This document shows positions 33,815-45,627 of a stretch of 64,000 nt of DNA, one piece after another. The stretch spans positions 89,404 through 153,403 of the forward strand of contig JALQPE010000476.1 in the NCBI GenBank assembly GCA_030407315.1, written 5' to 3'. Source of the DNA: Asparagopsis taxiformis. Taxonomy: Eukaryota; Rhodophyta; Florideophyceae; Bonnemaisoniales; Bonnemaisoniaceae. The position numbers were made by a program, and so were the translations under genes. The stretch's first letter is position 1; each line of letters opens with the position of its first letter. The notes under the pieces are model-generated. The model was given only the letters and a program-made list of their open reading frames with translations. It was not told the DNA's origin and searched no databases.

Positions 33815-34610
33815 GACAGTACTGCGAGACAGTGATTTTTACTGTCTGAGACAGTAAAAATCACTATGCGGCAAATGAAAATTAATGCCACACTTGGAGA
33901 CAGTGATTTGCACTGTCTGGCAGACAGTACGGAACACTGTCTGCAGACAGTAAAAAACACTGTCTCACAGTACTGTCTGAGGCAGTGAATGGAGACAGTA
34001 AAAATTAATGATTTATTCAATAGTTGGATATGATGTAATTTACTGTACTGGGCAGTGTTGGCGGATAGTGTTTTGTATTGGCCAAGGCAACATGGCCGGA
34101 TAGTGAAATACGCTGCCTGGGACAATAGATGGAACCAACACGGTGCACTGTCCTGGGCAGTACCTGGAGACAGTGATTTCCACTGTCCTGGGCAGTACCT
34201 GGAGACAGTGATTTTCACTGTCCAGGGCAGTACCTGTAGACAGTACTTTGTGCTGCCCTGGGCAGTACCTGTAGACAGTATTTCGTGCTGCCCTGGGCAG
34301 CACCTGTAGACAGTATTTCGTGCTGCCCTGGGCAGCACCTGTAGACAGTACTTTGTGCTGCCCTGGACAGCACCTGTAGACAGTACTTTGTGCTGCCCTG
34401 GACAGCACCTGGAGACAGTATTTCGTGCTGCCCTGGGCAGCACCTGGAGACAGTATTTCGTGCTGCCCTGGGCAGCACCTGGAGACAGTATTTCGTGCTG
34501 CCCTGGGCAGCACCTGGAGACAGTATTTCGTGCTGCCCTGGGCAGCACCTGGAGACAGTAAAAGTAGTGTCCTGATATAGTAAAATTCGGCGTCTGGGAG
34601 TGGTGGATGA
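33815..34610. repeat. left subterminal ACAGT array with 35-bp tandem units
   Basis: 33815-34020 holds irregular AGACAGT/ACTGTCT palindromes. From about 34110 to 34560 roughly a dozen units of 35 bp follow, each with CCTGGAGACAGTA and a 19-nt odd palindrome GTGCTGCCC-T-GGGCAGCAC. Because 35 is not a multiple of 3, a stop-free unit gives long open frames on both strands; these are not genes. Confidence 0.85.
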
Positions 34611-34619
34611 GATGGAGCG

Positions 34620-36370
34620 TCACGCTGTCGTGGGCATCTTTCTGGGGTAGAGGAAGGCAGTTCTAGCGCTATGAGGATGGGGCATGGACGGTATTCATAT
34701 GGGAATGGACAGAATAGTACGGCTAGGAATTTTTATTTCGTAGTGACTATGAGCTAGCGAGAGGTATACGCGGTAGGATAGGTAGCAATCTAAGAGGGTG
34801 CGATATGGGAAGCTTCACTCTGGATTTGTTTATTTGCGCAGGCTACATTGAGAATAAACAATCCCTATGTTAAAAATGCTACTACAACTAACACTATTCC
34901 GACGAGTAAAACTAAAACTACTAGAAAAGTCTAGAAATCTATCAACTGATTGAGCTGCATGAATAAGCTAGGAAATGAAGAGAAGAAGAAAAAATGATGT
35001 ATAGAAAGGAAACAAGTTAGTGACGTTGAATTGGAGAGGGAAATTGATGGTGATTAGGAGACTAACGTACCTTAACAAATACCATTGCATCCCAAATTGA
35101 GATATGTACTCACAGGCAGAAAAGAAAAGTAGTGGAGAAGTGGTAAGAGAGAAAGATAAATGAAAGTAGAAGTGGAACACTCACCTACTGGAAACCTGAG
35201 AAAGAGAAAACAAATAGAAAACTGGGTTAGTGGCGTGAGTTGTGGAAACGTACCATCATGGTTCATATCCGTCGGAGACAAAGCAACAACTTTGGCGGTG
35301 GAAGCAGTATTGATGATCTAAAACTTACGCTTTGGAAGCAGTTTAGATGATCTATACGGCTTCCACGGCCAGGGTTGTTGCTTTGTTTCCGACGGATATG
35401 AAGATGGAAACAGGGATTTCCAGAATCTGTTGTTTAAGTAGTACTCTACGGGCGGAAAAGACGTGTAGGAGAACAAAAGAGGGATAATTTTGAAACGGAG
35501 CGGTGCGATGGGAGGCCCAGTAAAACGATGCCTAGGGTGCGAATTACGCTTTGAAGCACATGACCTGGCAGAACAGGCGCAAAATTATTGTATTCTACCG
35601 CCTTCTCTAGTCTATAATGACGTCATCACTACAGAAATATAGGAAAAACACTAGCATATGGGGCCTACTGGAAAGGGGGAGGCGAGGAGTAGGAAAAATG
35701 GCGCACTTTCCTGGACGAGGAGTCCGCGCTTCCAGTGATGATTTGGACGGTATATATCGATGACGTCATTGCATGCTCTGAGCACACTTGGCAGGCAGTC
35801 AAAGCGGGCCACGTGGATGTGGGCGGCTAGGAAACAGCAGTGTGGGAGAAATTTTATGATTTTCATGTTGCAAGCGAACAGTGAATCTGCAGTTTAATAA
35901 ATAAATGTATGCTAATTTAAGATATCACACCGAGTACGATTAAACGAGAGATCGTGTTTTCACCTCGTGAATAGGGCCTAGAATATGGTAGAGTATACAA
36001 TTAGGAACTACGTGTATGAGAAAATCAGATTCAGTATTAGCGCTTAGAGCATCACCGCCTAATAAACGGAAATGGATACGTCTTTGACAGGTTTGTCTTG
36101 AGTAAATGCGATACAAGATAGCAAAACCATTTTGAGTAGGTCCAGCGCGGATAAAATAGCAATAATTCAGCAGAAAGTAATAAACATAGGACAAATAATT
36201 GTGGTGAACCAGTTCATCTGATCGAATGAAACCCTGGAAAGGTTTTATTAGGGTTGAAAGTAGTGGCAGAGAAGTAGTGGAGAAGATTAATTCTCCCTCA
36301 GCTAGCGAGACAATCATCACTACTGCTCAGTACAGTTAGCCTGAAATGCAAGTTGATCCTCGCAAAGTGA
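34620..36370. other. AT-rich CACTA interior without gene
   Basis: No coding region supported. Contains a fold-back element at 35262-35402. Confidence 0.5.
35262..35402. repeat. fold-back (inverted repeat) element, 141 bp
   Basis: The arms 35262-35290 and 35374-35402 (29 nt, 28 matching) begin TTCATATCCGTCGGAGACAA and end in the inverse. The loop contains two direct GGAAGCAGT...GATGATCT copies. MITE-like. Confidence 0.7.
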
Positions 36371-37354
36371 ATGTCAGAAGTCGTTCACAAGTGGTTGAAG
36401 AAGTCTGCAAAGATGAAGCAATACGTTCGAACGGATTTGGTAGCAGAAAACTCAAAAGAGGTCGGGGATGCTGATCATCGCATTGAAGAGCGCACTTTAT
36501 TCGTCCTTATTGACTTTCATGACGACTTGATAGACAGAAGAAGTCTGAGAACCAAGAACGGGATGTTTACAAACAGTTTTTATGACAAACTGGAATATGC
36601 TACGGGGACAAAGGCAATTCATCTTACTATGGCCGAAGAGGAAAGAGAACGAAGTCGTATGACCCCCAGAGAAATAGAACAAGCACTTGTTGTTGGTGCA
36701 AAAAGGAAAAGAGTAAGAATCTACTGTCGCAGAAGTAGAACAGGGCAATACTTCTACAGAAAAGGAAGAAGTGAAAACTCCTTATTTTCCTCAAGCAGAA
36801 GAGAGACTACCTGCATAAGCCCAAGTAGAACAGGAAGTTTCTGCTCTTGTGGAGCAAGAACAGGAAATCACTCCAATTGTCTTGGCTGAAGAGTTGATCC
36901 TGCTGTTGCCAAAGCGGTAGAAGAGGCACCTCTCAGCACCTCAAAAGAAGCAGCAGACTGTCTTGCTGCAGCAGAAGTCGGAGAACAGAAAGGTCCAGCT
37001 AAACGTCTTGCTGTGCTCCAAAAAGAAAAGGAACGTCTTTCTGCTTTGAGGACAGAGCGAGACCGTCGTGCTAGGGATAACTCTCCGGGAAGGATTGTCA
37101 GAGAAGATCGTCCTAAGGGAAGGAAACATAGAAGCGATACGCAAAGCGTGGAAATCAACTTGGACAATAGTGGTCGCATGGACATAGACACGGCTGGAAA
37201 AGGAGACCATGTTGAAGTTGTGCAGAACCGCTCTGTGATACTGAAACTTCGAATCAGGACGCCAGATATTAACAGCACTAGCCCGGAAAAGGAAGGAAAT
37301 GAAGATGCTGAAGTTGACGAGGATAAATCGAGGAGAAGCAGGGGTTCTGGTTGA
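36371..37354 (+). pseudogene. decayed charged protein gene inside CACTA, unknown
   Basis: The ATG at 36371 opens a plausible protein (TLFVLIDFHDDLIDRRSLRT; SFYDKLEYATGTKAIHL). Near 36730 the coherent frame moves to an acidic EVEQ/EEVKTP-type stretch, then returns near 36895 to a charged, coiled-coil-like part (RLAVLQKEKERLSALRTERD) that ends at 37354 with an acidic/basic tail. Two frameshifts and one stop make it a pseudogene. No family recognised. Its charged, coiled nature is compatible with a transposon accessory or gag-like protein, but that is a guess. Confidence 0.4.
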
Positions 37355-38029
37355 AGCGATGAAAACAAGTCCAGGCTGGATAAGAAGCGAAGAAGATAAC
37401 CCAAGATTCTCTGAACCGGGTACGCCTGATAAAAACAATGAGACTGAGCCTCCCCGGGAAAAGAATAGGAGATTCAATGCAGGGAAATGAACGACTGGAA
37501 AAGGAGCACTACTTTTCATTGATGAGCGAGAAAACTCCCTTTCAGACGGCAAATTTGCTGAAAAACTATTTGGGAAGTTGCCTTTATGCATTCCTTCTAG
37601 TTCGAGAGTGAAGTATTGTATCGCAGGAGATATACAATACTGAGTTCCTTATGAGCAATAGAGGAAACGATGGCGGGCGGTACTGGAATAGAACAAGAAG
37701 GCGATGAGCGTAATGACGCAGCCGTCTTCGTCTGCAACATTGAGAGAATGAGGAAGTCTTACAAAGGGGGCAGTTTCGGCGGAGCGCTAACAGAAAAGTC
37801 ATGGTAACGATCGTAGCGATGACTTTGCTGTGAGGCAACAAATCATTACAACAGTCACGATTTTCTTATCCCGTAAAAAAATTCTTGGTGATTTTTACCC
37901 GGTAAAAATTCTGCCACCACTGCAAGGAAACAAATCATTACAGCAGCCACGATTTTTACCCGTTAAAAAATTCTTGGTGATTTTTTTACCCGGTAAAAAT
38001 TCTTCAGTCACTGTAATGGCAACGGTTCC
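37355..38029. other. no gene; contains TTTTTACC/GGTAAAAA palindromes
   Basis: 37860-38000 has repeated TTTTTACCCGGTAAAAA-type palindromes and diverged copies of the TTACAGCAAAG hairpin. Confidence 0.5.
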
Positions 38030-39840
38030 TTACAGCAAAGCCATCGTTACGATGACTTTGCTGTAAGGAAACGTTTCATTACAGCAGCCACAATATTTTA
38101 CCCGGTAAAAAATTCTTTCGGCCACTGTAATGGAGACCTTTCCTTACAGCAAAGTCATCGTAACGATGACTTTGCTGTAAGCATCTCTTGTAAACGGCTT
38201 CTGCTGTAAGCGGTAGGGAGTTTAGTCCCTCTCCCAGCTTGGGAAGGATAGGAAGGGAAGTGTGAAATCCGGAACATCACGAGCGGTTAGTTTGGACGGG
38301 TGTTGACGGCTCTGGGGAGCACTCCGCGTTACGCTCAACCGGGTCTGAGCTGGCTGCAATACATGGTATTGCAGCAAGAGTGCACAAAATTTGTGCCACC
38401 ATTTCTCACGGCAGAGACTCGGACGGCCGAAATCCGACTTCGCTGAAAAGAGCTAGAACAGGTCTGGAGTACATCCAAGACCGCTGGAAAGGTACTATCA
38501 GAAATTTTACTGAGCATGCGGGGGGCTTTCCTAACCGAAATCGAGCATAGCGGTTCTGCGACCAAAGCTTACTCATGAAGGAGGTAGGGTGCTGGGTACC
38601 ACACCAACCATACCTAATTACATATGCAGTGTACTCCAGCGACCTACTTAGTATGCTACTTCCTCACTGTACAATGATTTTCAGGAAGTAGGATATGCTC
38701 TGGGCCTCAGGCCTGCTAGGCTAGCACGGGAGAGGAAGAAGGAAGGGTAGGCATGCAGAAGTATAGAGGCAGTAGTATGTGAAGACTATGGCAGTGGTAG
38801 AGAAGTATTTCATGCACCAAAGGGGCAGGCAGAGTGACACTAGAGACGTGGTGCGCAGGGCGAAGGGAGGTGGAGATGATGGAGGACAACAGACATGAGA
38901 GCGAGGGTTGAGACCAACGGCTTACAGATGGAGCAGTTTACTAGGGATGCTTACAGCAAAGTCATCGTTACGATGACTTTGCTGTAAGGAAAGGTTTCAT
39001 TACAGTAGCCATGATTTCTTTACCCGGTAAAAAAATTCTTCGGCCACTGTAATGAAAACGTTTTCTTACAGCAAAGTCATCGTAACGATGACTTTGCTGT
39101 AAGCATCCCTGGTAAACTGCCTCAGCTGTAAGCGGCTGGGAGCCTGGTCCCTCCCTCACCTTGGGAAGGGTGAGATAGGAATTGTGAAGTCGGGAACATT
39201 GTGGAAGGATGGTTTTGACGGCTTCGGGCGGCTTTGAAGAGCAATCTGTGTCTTGCTCACCCGGTCTAAACTACCTAAAAAGTTCAGTATTGCGAGAGGA
39301 GCACGAAAAATTACAACCACCATTTTCTCACAACAGAGATCCTGGCGGCCGAAATTCAAACTCGTTAAAATGGACTAGAGTTGGTGTGAACACCTCCAGG
39401 ACCTCTGGAAAGGTACTACCTGCACATTTTCCGAGGCTACAAGAGGCTGTTCTCTCCAATATCAAGCATAGATTATCGGTGCGCAAAATCTACTCCTGGT
39501 GCTGTGTAGCACATTGACTATACAAAACCGTCCGTTTCCCATTATAATAAACTATACTCTCAAGTAGGTAGGAATCTAGATATTCACTTTACATCGATGG
39601 TTATGAAGTAGGTTAGCCTAGGATTGAAGAACAGAAGGTAAAGGATAGGATGGTAGGCACGGGGTAAAATAAAGGCGGTGGTATGAGTAGAATATGGAAG
39701 TGGTAGACAGGAATTTAATGCACAGGAGGGGCGTGTGAAGTGACACCAGAGGCGCGGTGCATCACAGGAAGGGAGACTTGAATGATGAAGGACTAGAGAC
39801 ATGAGAGATAGGTTGTTGAGGCAAGCTTCTAGCTCTAATA
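38030..39840. repeat. tandem duplication of a ~0.92-kb unit
   Basis: Two diverged copies, about 38030-38945 and 38951-39840, are offset by 921 bp. Each starts with the TTACAGCAAAGTCATCG hairpin, a CCCGGTAAAAA palindrome and a second hairpin, then a shared ~700-bp body (for example GGGAAGG...GTGAA...GGGAACAT; CATGAGAG near the end). No coding region is common to both. Confidence 0.75.
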
Positions 39841-40010
39841 TATAACTACATTGCTCCTCTATATGCTACGCAATCCATTCGAGCAGTCCTAGTTAAAAAT
39901 GGACTATATGAATGTTTCATTTCAATATCAGCATTGTGCAGTTGAGCCTCTTCAAGGTCCGAAAACTTGTCCAGAGTACGCTTCCAGGCCACTTGAAGGC
40001 ATCCAGAACA

Positions 40011-40530
40011 CTTGCACTTCGTTCCTACAAAGTTCAATTTTGGCTATCACATCTCCAGTTGTGAGAATCTGGTGACCAAAAATCGATACATTCTTTCATC
40101 CCTACCTCGCAAGCCAGAAGCTTTGAGAGAAATTAGAGCAAGTTTCAGTGCTCCTCAGAGCCACTCTATCCCTTCTAGACCACTTCCACGTCGTTCCGAA
40201 AAAGTTCAATTTTGGCCATCACATCTCCAGTTGTGGGAATCTGGTTGCCAAAAATCGATGCATTCTGTCAGCCCTAGCGCGCAAACCGGAAGCTTTACAA
40301 ACGCATAGAACACTTTTCCGTACTCCCTAGAGCCACTCCAAACCTTGCAGACCACTTGCACATCATTCGGACAAAATTCAATTTTGACCATCACATCTCC
40401 AGTTGTGCGAATCTGGTGACCAAAAATCGATAAATGCTACCAGCCCATCCACGCAAGCCAGAAGCTTTGAGTGCAATTAAAACTCGTTTTAGTGCTCTCT
40501 AGAACCACCCCAACCCTTTCAGACCACTTT
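40011..40530. repeat. 172-bp tandem repeat, three copies
   Basis: AAGTTCAATTTTGG...CATCACATCTCCAGTTGT recurs near 40030, 40202 and 40374. The copies share CCAAAAATCGAT and CCAGAAGCTTT blocks. Non-coding. Confidence 0.8.
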
Positions 40531-40633
40531 GCAGCCTTTTTCGCGGGGTCCGAAATCGTCTCCTTCTTCTTCCCGAGTGAGAAACATCAGTCCCTCTCAG
40601 ATGCTTACAGAAAAGTTGGTTTACCATGGTTTC

Positions 40634-40915
40634 TTACAGCAAAGTCATCGTTACGATGACTTTGCTGTAATGTTTTGTTTTCTTACAGCAAAGTCATCGT
40701 TACGATGACTTTGCTGTAATGTTTTGTTTCCTTACAGCAAAGTCATCGTTACGATGACTTTGCTGTAATGTTTTGTTTCCTTACAGCAAAGTCATCTTAA
40801 CGATGACTTTGCTGTAATGTTTTGTTTTCTTACAGCAAAGTCATCGTTACGATGACTTTGCTGTAATGTTTTGTTTTCTTACAGCAAAGTCATCGTTAAG
40901 ATGACTTTGCTGTAA
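40634..40915. repeat. array of six 49-bp hairpin units
   Basis: Copies start at 40634, 40683, 40732, 40781, 40830 and 40879. Each is a 37-nt palindrome with 18-bp arms (TTACAGCAAAGTCATCGT and its inverse around a single central base) plus a 12-bp AT-rich spacer (TGTTTTGTTTCC-like). Two copies carry one central substitution. Related single hairpins occur at 38030, ~38150, 38951 and ~39066, and half-hairpins near 40990 and 41070. Confidence 0.9.
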
Positions 40916-41167
40916 GCAGCCGGGTAAACTGCCTTTGCTGTAAGAAAACCGAATAGCAGTTCCGACAGCTTGTCCAGAGAAAGCAAATCCGCCTTAACGA
41001 TGACTTTGCTGTAAGAAAACAGAGTACTTACAGTTCTGACAGCTTGTCCTGAAAAAGAAAATCCGCCTTAACGATGACTTTGCTGTAAGAAAACAGAGTA
41101 ATTACAGTTCCGACAGCTTGTCCTGAAAACCCATCCTCCTACACAAGTTTATTGTCTGTTACCTACC

Positions 41168-42013
41168 CTAGAGCTCTATTGACGTTCCCAGTCCCAGCTG
41201 TTGTACCACTTGAACACTCGTGTAATATTTTCGTATGGTGGAACACATTAGAATCATCATTGAAGGACAGCATCGATTCCTTTTATTGTTGCTGATAAAT
41301 CTGCACCGAGGGTTCAAACGCCGCAGTACCATAGTTGACCATAAAGCTGTTGTGAACAGTTTCATACAAATACCTCTTCTCAAATGCGCGCAGTGCGGAC
41401 ATGAACTCCAATCTCAATATGTTGTTATCACTCGACGTGGCGACCAGCAATCCTTCTTCGTGTTTTGCGAATCTTCAACCGCATTCTTCGTGATGTACGG
41501 TGTAATAATATTTACATAAGCCCTGGCACCTGGTAACAACATCGCCTTTAGAAGCAGATCCAGAATACAACATCGATTAGTTTCGCAATGCCACAATCCA
41601 TCCAGACGATCCTCATCGGCGAGCAACAAGGATATTTCCATACACCCTATCGACACAACGACAACCGCTACTACTTGGTAGGCAGATAGTTTGCGATGAA
41701 TTCCATTAGGCGTATTCGGAGTCAGAGTCCAGCACTCCCAAACATCATCCACTGCAAGAAACGCCCTTTCATCGCTAGCTCTCAAACATTTTGCAAATAA
41801 TTGCGAACAGCCGGACACAACGACGTTGCATGTCGCATCAATTCGTCGGCATTTGCATTTCACAGGGCGTACACAACCTCTGCAGTCGCATGATGAACGG
41901 CATCCAGGTCTGGCGTGTCCCACGCGGCATAGAAAGCAGAGTTGAGTTACGTGCAAATCATGTGCAACAGGTGATGGAAAGTTTGCTAATAACCGATGAC
42001 GTCGCGACGTCAT
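41168..42013 (-). pseudogene. possible decayed Cys-rich ORF inside CACTA
   Basis: 42013-41414 is open for 199 codons with a Cys-rich N-terminal block (CFLCRVGHARPGCRSSCDC) and a later folded-looking part (LTPNTPNGIHRKLSAYQ; LPGARAYVNIITPYITKNA). A frame change near 41480 continues to EFMSALRAFEKRYLYETVHN, then a stop near 41295. Its start overlaps the 42-nt palindrome. I recognise no domain; it may be a relic or chance. Confidence 0.25.
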
Positions 42014-42025
42014 CGGTTATTAGCA
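41984..42025. repeat. perfect 42-nt palindrome with TGACGTC core
   Basis: Arms of 21 nt, TGCTAATAACCGATGACGTCG and its exact inverse, meet at 42004/42005. The centre contains GACGTCGCGACGTC. Confidence 0.9.
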
Positions 42026-42851
42026 TTAGTGCGCGCACAGTGCGGCATGTTCTGCAATTTGCGGAATACCAATCACGGCGATCATCGCCGCTCATGATGA
42101 GTGTCGGCAAAATGGCTGAGTCGCTTGAATAGGCCTGCTAGGCTTGCAAACAAGAGTAAGCGGTACGAGCAATACGCAAGGCCGCATGGTCGAGATGGGC
42201 GGGAATATTGGCCTGCAACCTGGCCAGCATGGAGAGAGGCGTCTGCAAAACAACGTGTGCATTTCGGGTACCAAAGCGGTGCAAAAGCTGCGTCTAGGCT
42301 CGTTGAAACTCGAGCATGACAGCCCACATTACATATATGTGCGCATATATGCACATATGGTCCACCTGCGAAGATCTTTGACGCACATTTTTCTTACGCG
42401 GAGCGCAGCAACGTGGAATATGCGATGGGGCTTGGAAGACATGGGAATTGGTCACGGTCGTGTCGTCGCGATCCAGTTTATTCTTCGAAGTAAGGTGCAA
42501 CAGAGTGGGTAGGTCGACAAGCTTGTCCACGTGAACAGCACGAGCACTCCAGGAAGGGCGGTTTGGCTGGGATGCTGAGTTGGGTATTGTTGCAGTGGTT
42601 GTAATAGGGGGTCAGTTTCGGAGAGAGAGATTTCATCTGCCGGTGTCAAAAAGGTCGTCAATAGAAATTTGTGGGCCGGCATCTGACGAGAAGGACAGGT
42701 ATTTGTTAGGTGGGTGTCACGTCGAGGGAATTGCGAGAAATACATTTTCCCCTTGGACGACGCTTTCTGCCCGCAGAACGTGTTCTTCATCTAATGAAAG
42801 TTACTTGAAAGCCAGATTCCGGATGGTCTATCACGGCGGGATCCTGTTCGT
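42026..42851. other. CACTA interior, no supported gene
   Basis: A minus-strand open frame at 42452-42790 has one hydrophobic stretch but no other support. Confidence 0.4.
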
Positions 42852-43232
42852 CTAGAATCCTGCCACTTGAGGCGTCCCTTCTTCAACCATCACTTCGTGG
42901 AAGTTCTGAACTTGCGCGTTCGCGGTCGGTGTGGGTGAGATGGACGGCACGTTCGCGGTCGGTACCACGTAGCCATGCGCGGAGACGGGTGTGAAGCTTA
43001 CGGAAGGCCGCTCGATAGTGAATGTCATGGGTGGAGGTGGTGGGTGCGACCGAGCTCCGTCACTAGGGAGGCCCAAGCTGTGCAGTCGAAGCGATCGGGA
43101 TGTGTAGGAAAAAGGGTGAGAATATGGAGGGCAAAGCAGACTGGTCGGGGTCGAGGAGAAAGGCAACAAGTGGTTTGCGGCTGTCAGCGAGCAGACAAGG
43201 CCAGTCAGGGCAGCATAGCGAAAGATAAACAT
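42852..43232 (-). CDS. small putative secreted Pro-rich protein
   Basis: The ATG at 43232 gives 126 aa. The N-terminus MFIFRYAALTGLVCSLTAAN looks like a signal peptide. The rest is Ser/Pro/Thr-rich with a PPPPP run and two related PTAN segments, and has no cysteines after the leader. No family recognised. It lies within the CACTA insertion, so it could be captured sequence or chance. Support is limited to the leader and the intact frame. Confidence 0.3.
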   Translation of the reverse strand: MFIFRYAALTGLVCSLTAANHLLPFSSTPTSLLCPPYSHPFSYTSRSLRLHSLGLPSDGARSHPPPPPMTFTIERPSVSFTPVSAHGYVVPTANVPSISPTPTANAQVQNFHEVMVEEGTPQVAGF

Positions 43233-43772
43233 ACGTTTATCTTAAAAAATGAACGTTCATTTTTGCCAAATCATTGCATATGGTGCCACGTTTTACACAT
43301 AGCATTTTGTATATTTACAAGTCTTGTTCACTATAAAGCGTACCTTGCAATTTGTTGGAACGTCGATGCATGCCCCGACGTTGCCAAAGTATGCATACTC
43401 TTGAACATCTCCCACCATGGCTGGTATCGTGCACAATACCCACAAGATGATTTACCGACCTTCCTTACCCTCGCATTCATCTACCTATGGATGCCGTTTC
43501 TGGACATGGCTACTACGCGATTATGAGCGATTGGTAGAGACAATGAGAAATATACAACGAAAACTGTCCACGCAATGGAGCGCAGTCTCTAGCCCATTTC
43601 CTCTTACTCTCGCCCCTCTTCAACAACTTTTCCACTCCTTGATCACTCCCAATCTCAACAGGCGCTCAGATTGATCGCGTCGCTGAGGCGTAGAAACGCC
43701 TCCATTATCCGACCATTCTGGCGTTGAAAGAGGTGTTTACAATGCGCATTGACGCGCGTCAATTTACCAAAA

Positions 43773-45627
43773 ATGCTTCAGCCGCTTTTTTCCGATGTTG
43801 TTATCACAATTGGGAGGCATATGATGCTCGGGCCGCGACGTTCTTTCCAGGATATGTCTACTGCTGTGCGTTTGTTTGAGTTGTGTATCGATCACACAAA
43901 TGACCCTGAACCTATGATGATACTCGCTGAAATACTAATCACTGGACCTGCAGGAGTAGACAAAGACACAAGTCGTGCCATGGAATTATGTGCAACCGTT
44001 GTCCATGATTCTGATGGTTGTTACCTCGTATGTGATCTTGCAAGAAAATTGGCAGATGTAAGAATGGGAAAGCCCGCAGATATGCGACTTGCAATAGATC
44101 TATGTGAGATGTGTATTGAACAGAACAACCATCCACGTGCCATGGTGGACCTTGCTGAAATTTTTCTCACTGGCGGTCCAGGCGTGGAAAAAGACGTTAA
44201 TCGTGCGATGGAACTATGTGAAATATCCCTAGATGGAAGCGAAACCAGTTTCTACATTACTAGAGCTGCCAAAAAGTTGATGCATGTCGGTTCTGGAAGG
44301 CCCAGAGACATTCAGTCTGCAGTGCGTCTTTGCGAGATGTGTATAGAGAAGAAAAATAATACAAGAGCTATGAAAATGTTGGCCAAATTGTTCATGACTG
44401 GGGCTCCTCACGTTGAAGAAGATATTGATCGAGCGATGGAGTTGTGGGAGAAGTACCTCGACCGAGGTGGACCATGTGAAGCGCTGACTAAGTTTGCACG
44501 TAAGATAGTGGATGAAGCGTGTGGGATAACGAAGTATGTGCGATCTGCAATACGATTGTGCGAGATGTGTATAGACAGAAGGGATGATTTGGTTGCGATG
44601 ATAATTCTAGCCGTATTGCTCATGGTTAAAATTCCAGGTGTCGAAAAGGAAGTCGATCGTGTGATGAGTCTCTGCAAAAGTTACCTTGAAAGAAGCGGAG
44701 ACTGTGGTGCGTTGATCAAGTTTGTGAGAAGAATGGCATTTGGAGATTGTGCAATATGTCATGATATGCAGGTAGCCGTGCGGCTATGCGAGATGTGTAC
44801 AGATATGAGAAACAAGCTACCCGCGATGGGAATTCTTGGTGAACTACTTATCACTGGATCATCGGGCGTAGGAAAAGACATTAGTCCTGGAATGGAACTT
44901 TTCGACAAGTATCTCCTTGCAAATGGATCAAGCGAAAAATTAACCCACTTGGCAAGGAACATCGCTGATGGAACAGATGGTTTAACTAGGGATGTGCAGC
45001 TGGCAGCACAGATATGTGAACTGAATATCGACAAGAAGAACGACCTAGGAGCTCTGTTGCTTTTGGCCGAGATACTTCTGACTGGAGAACAAAATGTAGA
45101 GAGAGTTGTTGATCGTGCAACGGAGCTCTGTGAGAGATATCTGCTTGAGAATGGGTCCAGGGAAGAGTTGAACAAAATAGTATGGAGAATAGGACAAGGA
45201 ATATTTGTGGTACTACCACTGACTAGTAGTCATGGATGCTCGGCCTTTAATGCAGCTATTTGATATGTCTATAGAGAAGAACGATGGAAACTCCATGGTG
45301 ATTCTGGCCAAGTTACTCTTTGCTGGAGTACCGAATGTCGGCAGAGACGTTAACCGTGCAATTGGTCTTTGTCAGAAATATATGTTTGCGAATGAATCCG
45401 GGAAAGCGCTTATCTCCCTTACGACGGAGATAGTGAACGAAAGACATGGAGCTATTTCGGATATGGGTTTCGCAATACAGCTATGTGAGATCTGTCCAAA
45501 GAAGAAAGAGTATGAGGAGCCTATGCTGATTCTGGCCAAGATCTTTATTAGTGGAGATTCCAACGTCGAGAAGTTAATCGTGCATTGAAGCTTTGTGAAA
45601 ACTTCCCCTACAAGCAATAACTCAGGG
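43773..45627 (+). CDS. Sel1/TPR-like repeat protein (C-terminal frameshifts)
   Basis: The first in-frame ATG is at 43773 (MLQPLFSDVV). The main frame runs to 45263, about 496 aa, built of roughly seven copies of a ~73-residue double repeat: LCEMCIE..N...AM..LA...LTG..GVEKD..RAMELCE, then a second helix pair ending R.(A/K)KI...G. The A..LA..L..G..GV..D..RA pattern is the Sel1-like repeat, an alpha/alpha solenoid for protein binding. A frameshift near 45230 leads to two more repeats in another frame (to 45588), and a ~4-nt loss at ~45568 precedes a last half-repeat ending at about 45627. Either the product stops at 45263 or the 3' end is decaying. It sits inside the CACTA element as likely cargo. 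Confidence 0.65.

Noticed and set aside
33790..34623. Long open frames on both strands through 33.8-34.6 kb (up to 277 aa)
   Set aside because: They come from a stop-free 35-bp tandem repeat read in rotating frames; no unique sequence.
40634..40915. CRISPR-like regular array
   Set aside because: The spacers are identical 12-bp AT-rich stretches, the repeats are full palindromes, and the DNA is eukaryotic.
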